From the NCBI GenBank assembly GCA_015067825.1, contig SVLQ01000002.1, positions 208,050 to 272,049 of the forward strand: a DNA stretch of 64,000 bases, given 5' to 3'. This DNA comes from Oscillospiraceae bacterium. Its GTDB lineage: Bacteria; Bacillota; Clostridia; Oscillospirales; QAMX01. Below the pieces are notes generated by a model, which worked only from the letters and a program-made list of their open reading frames with translations, had not been told where the DNA came from and ran no database searches. Of this stretch, positions 61,939 through 64,000 are shown piece by piece. A program made the position numbers and the translations under genes. The first letter of the stretch is position 1, and the number at the start of each line of letters is the position of its first letter.

Positions 61939-62817
61939 ATGCCGCAGGGAAAAATTGTCAAAACATCCAGCACGCTGTTCACGGTGCGCAGTGCAGACGG
62001 TCTGTTTGCCTGTCGGCCGCGCGGACGGTTCCGTCTCGACGGGCTTGTGCCGCTTGCGGGTGATGAGGTGCTGTTTGAACCGCGCAAGGACGGTAGCGGC
62101 GTCTTAACGCAGATTCTGCCGCGCAAGAATGCGCTCGTGCGGCCGCCTGTGGCCAATGTCGACCGTCTGATCATCGTGATCTCAGCCGCTCCGCCGGTGA
62201 CGGCGCGGCTGCTGATCGATTCGATGACGGCGTTGGCGGAATTTTATGAAATCGAACCGATCCTTTGCCTCAACAAAACCGATCTCGATCCCGGCACCGA
62301 GCTTGCTGAGCTCTACGCTTCGCTCGGCTACAAGCTGATTGCCGTCAGTGCGGCGACCGGAGCGGGGCTAGAAGAACTGCGCGAGACGATGCGCGGTGCG
62401 TTCTGTGTGCTCACGGGCAACTCCGGCGTGGGCAAATCGAGCATCATGAACGCTCTCTATCCCGGGTTCGACGCCCGTACGGGCGAGTTAAGCGAACGCA
62501 TCGGCCGTGGCCGCCAGACCACGCGCCACGTCGAGCTGCTCGAGACCGCCGACGGCGGCTATGTCGCCGATACGCCGGGGTATTCGAGCTTTGACGCGAT
62601 CGAAATGGAAATGACCGAGCCTAAGCGTCTGCAATTTTGCTTCCCCGAGTTTGAACCCTATCTCGGGAACTGCCGCTATTCCGACTGCGCCCACGCTAAA
62701 GATGACGACTGTGCGGTTCGCGCGGCGGTGGCGGCCGGGAAAATCTGCGAAACGCGCCACGAAAGCTACGTCAGACTCTATAACCGAGTAAAGGATCTGA
62801 AGGAATGGGAAAAATAA
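61939..62817 (+). CDS. rsgA: Ribosome small subunit GTPase RsgA
   Basis: 292 residues. Circularly permuted GTPase: LNKTDLD before GNSGVGKSSIMN, then DTPGYSSF. N-terminal OB fold and a C-terminal zinc site (CRYSDCAHAKDDDC). It helps 30S maturation. ATG follows AAAGG. It overlaps the apbE start by 13 bases. In most Bacillota rpe and thiN follow; here apbE does. Confidence 0.94.
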   Translation: MPQGKIVKTSSTLFTVRSADGLFACRPRGRFRLDGLVPLAGDEVLFEPRKDGSGVLTQILPRKNALVRPPVANVDRLIIVISAAPPVTARLLIDSMTALAEFYEIEPILCLNKTDLDPGTELAELYASLGYKLIAVSAATGAGLEELRETMRGAFCVLTGNSGVGKSSIMNALYPGFDARTGELSERIGRGRQTTRHVELLETADGGYVADTPGYSSFDAIEMEMTEPKRLQFCFPEFEPYLGNCRYSDCAHAKDDDCAVRAAVAAGKICETRHESYVRLYNRVKDLKEWEK

Positions 62818-63842
62818 AACGTATCCTGCCGCTTTTGCTGGCGATGCTTTTGATTGTGCCGCTGGCGGCCTGTGGGTCGGGCGCGGACACGATGCCGGAA
62901 CGACAGTTTTTTGCGATGAATACATACATGGTCATCCGTGCCGAGGGTGAGAATGCCGAGACGGCAATTGCAGCGGCCGAAGAAACGGTGTACGCCGTGG
63001 AAACGGAACTCGAGGTGCGCGTGATTGCGCCGACGGGAACTGTCAGCCGACTGAATGCCGCCAACGGTGCTGCCGTCAGTGCGAGCCCGGAGCTGATCGA
63101 TCTCCTGAAAACCGCGCAGGCGGCAAATGCCGAAACCAACGGCGCATTTGATATCACGCTTTACCCGCTCTCTAAATTGTGGGATTTCACCGGCACTGGT
63201 TACATTCCGACGGCCGAAGAGCTCAGTGAAGCGCTGAAACTGACCGGAGCGGAAAAGCTGGTGATTGATGAAGCCGCCAAAACTGTCCGCCTGACCGATG
63301 GTGCGCAGATCGACCTCGGCGCGATCGCCAAAGGCTACGTCGCCGACCGCATTGCGGCCGATATGAAGGCTGCGGGGATTGCGCGCGCACTTTTGAATCT
63401 GGGCGGCAACGTGCTGGTGATCGGCAGCCGTGCCGAAGGGGAGCCTTGGCGCGTGGCGGTGGCCGACCCGAAGAATACCGAAAACGTTGTCGGTGTGCTC
63501 GCCGTGACCGACAAAGCCGTCGTCACCAGTGGAACCTACGAACGCTTTTTCATGGACGGTGCCGTGCGCTATCACCATTTGCTTGATCCCAAAACCGGCA
63601 AACCGGCGCGAACGGGTTTGGAGAGCGTGACGATCGTCTGCGACAGCGCCGAGCGCGCCGATATCCTCTCGACCGCTTTGTTTGTTATGGGTGAGGAAAA
63701 GGCGCTGGAATTTTGGAAGCAGGACGGCGGATTTGAGATGATTTTGATCCGCGAAGATAAGACCATGGTGATCACGGCACCGCTGCGTGCGCAGTTTGAA
63801 GAAACTGCCGGCACGGGCTATAAGATCGAAGTGGCGGAATGA
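62805..63842 (+). CDS. apbE: FAD:protein FMN transferase ApbE, lipoprotein
   Basis: 345 residues. Signal peptide with lipobox LAAC, so it is anchored outside. ApbE motifs: MNTYMVIRAEGENA, FDITLYPLSKLWDF, IDLGAIAKGYVADRI, and TSGTYERFF with HHLLDPKTGKPA. It attaches FMN to Thr/Ser in exported redox subunits such as RnfG or NqrC. No such target gene is in the window. Starts inside the 3' end of rsgA. Confidence 0.93.
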   Translation: MGKIKRILPLLLAMLLIVPLAACGSGADTMPERQFFAMNTYMVIRAEGENAETAIAAAEETVYAVETELEVRVIAPTGTVSRLNAANGAAVSASPELIDLLKTAQAANAETNGAFDITLYPLSKLWDFTGTGYIPTAEELSEALKLTGAEKLVIDEAAKTVRLTDGAQIDLGAIAKGYVADRIAADMKAAGIARALLNLGGNVLVIGSRAEGEPWRVAVADPKNTENVVGVLAVTDKAVVTSGTYERFFMDGAVRYHHLLDPKTGKPARTGLESVTIVCDSAERADILSTALFVMGEEKALEFWKQDGGFEMILIREDKTMVITAPLRAQFEETAGTGYKIEVAE

Positions 63843-63913
63843 CAACAAAAAAAGATCGGGATACGAGAGTATCTGAAATAGTCAATAGTTAGTAGACACA
63901 AAAAAGGAACACA

Positions 63914-64000
63914 TTAAGCTGCCAGTTCAATTCTGTATTGGACTGGCGGTTTTCTTTTGAGCTTTCGCACAGGACGAATGTAATTAAAGTAGTAAATGGT
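63914..64000 (-). mobile_element. IS3-family transposase, C-terminal fragment (window edge)
   Basis: 28 residues plus stop, read from the minus strand: TIYYFNYIRPVRKLKRKPPV then QYRIELAA. The YFNYxR...K.PPVQYR pattern is the C-terminal end of IS3/IS150-type DDE transposases. The rest of the element lies beyond the window. Terminal inverted repeat is not certain; the left boundary should be near 63880-63900, about 40-60 bases after apbE. Confidence 0.75.

Overview
The window looks like a chromosomal segment of a low-to-mid GC Gram-positive anaerobe of the Clostridia, most likely an Oscillospirales/Ruminococcaceae-type gut bacterium. Evidence: the complete ctsR-mcsA-mcsB-clpC stress operon with CtsR boxes, the yicC-remA-gmk-rpoZ-priA-def-fmt-rlmN-prpC-prkC-rsgA cluster typical of Bacillota, a PASTA-domain Ser/Thr kinase, a clostridial 2[4Fe-4S] ferredoxin and strong AGGAGG-type ribosome binding sites. 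Promoters are easy to read. Many carry an extended -10 reading TGGTATAAT, often 16-17 bases after a TTGACA-like -35. I see no tRNA or rRNA gene and no CRISPR array.

Layout. 1-5474 is an accessory island. An XRE regulator cut by the window edge is divergent from an operon of a Cys-rich protein, an ArpU/sigma-like helical protein and a 772-residue polymorphic toxin with a CdiA-type nuclease C-terminus. Its CdiI-like immunity gene follows. Then come two further immunity genes, each preceded by a start-less orphan copy of the last 70 toxin codons, a promoter-like element and a near-identical terminator, repeated about every 730 bp. 5491-6453 encodes an unusual regulator, an XRE head fused to about eleven 15-residue repeats that each carry a cysteine. 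6684-10360 holds an AraC regulator, a PlsC-like acyltransferase with a zinc ribbon and a GltS-like permease. 10401-12425 is a GH36 alpha-galactosidase. 12667-17193 is the str operon (rpsL, rpsG, fusA, tuf) and is followed by thiamine pyrophosphokinase. 18109-28172 is a glycan-processing block: GH29, a 1584-residue GH38, a PHP protein, a GT2 glycosyltransferase and a GtaA/DUF4965 protein. None of its glycosidases shows a signal peptide.

28375-29145 is a membrane protein, and 29211-33785 is the clpC operon. 34323-38274 holds ferredoxin, a TrmN6-like methyltransferase, rsmI, a transaldolase, a GNAT and a methyltransferase. 38343-42223 is a TrpXYZ-type ABC transporter divergent from a LysR regulator, with a 19-base palindrome between them. 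42289-44449 holds two small envelope proteins and a Gfo/Idh/MocA oxidoreductase. 44535-50439 holds homoserine dehydrogenase, a membrane protein, uppP and ftsK/spoIIIE. 50511-63842 is the growth and translation cluster ending in apbE. The last 87 bases are the C-terminus of an IS3-type transposase.

The most interesting part is the toxin and immunity array (1237-5474). It looks like a store of silent toxin tips with their immunity genes in a Gram-positive, and each unit carries its own promoter and terminator. The second is the XRE-repeat regulator next to it, whose cysteines would stack as a ladder if the repeats form a beta-helix.
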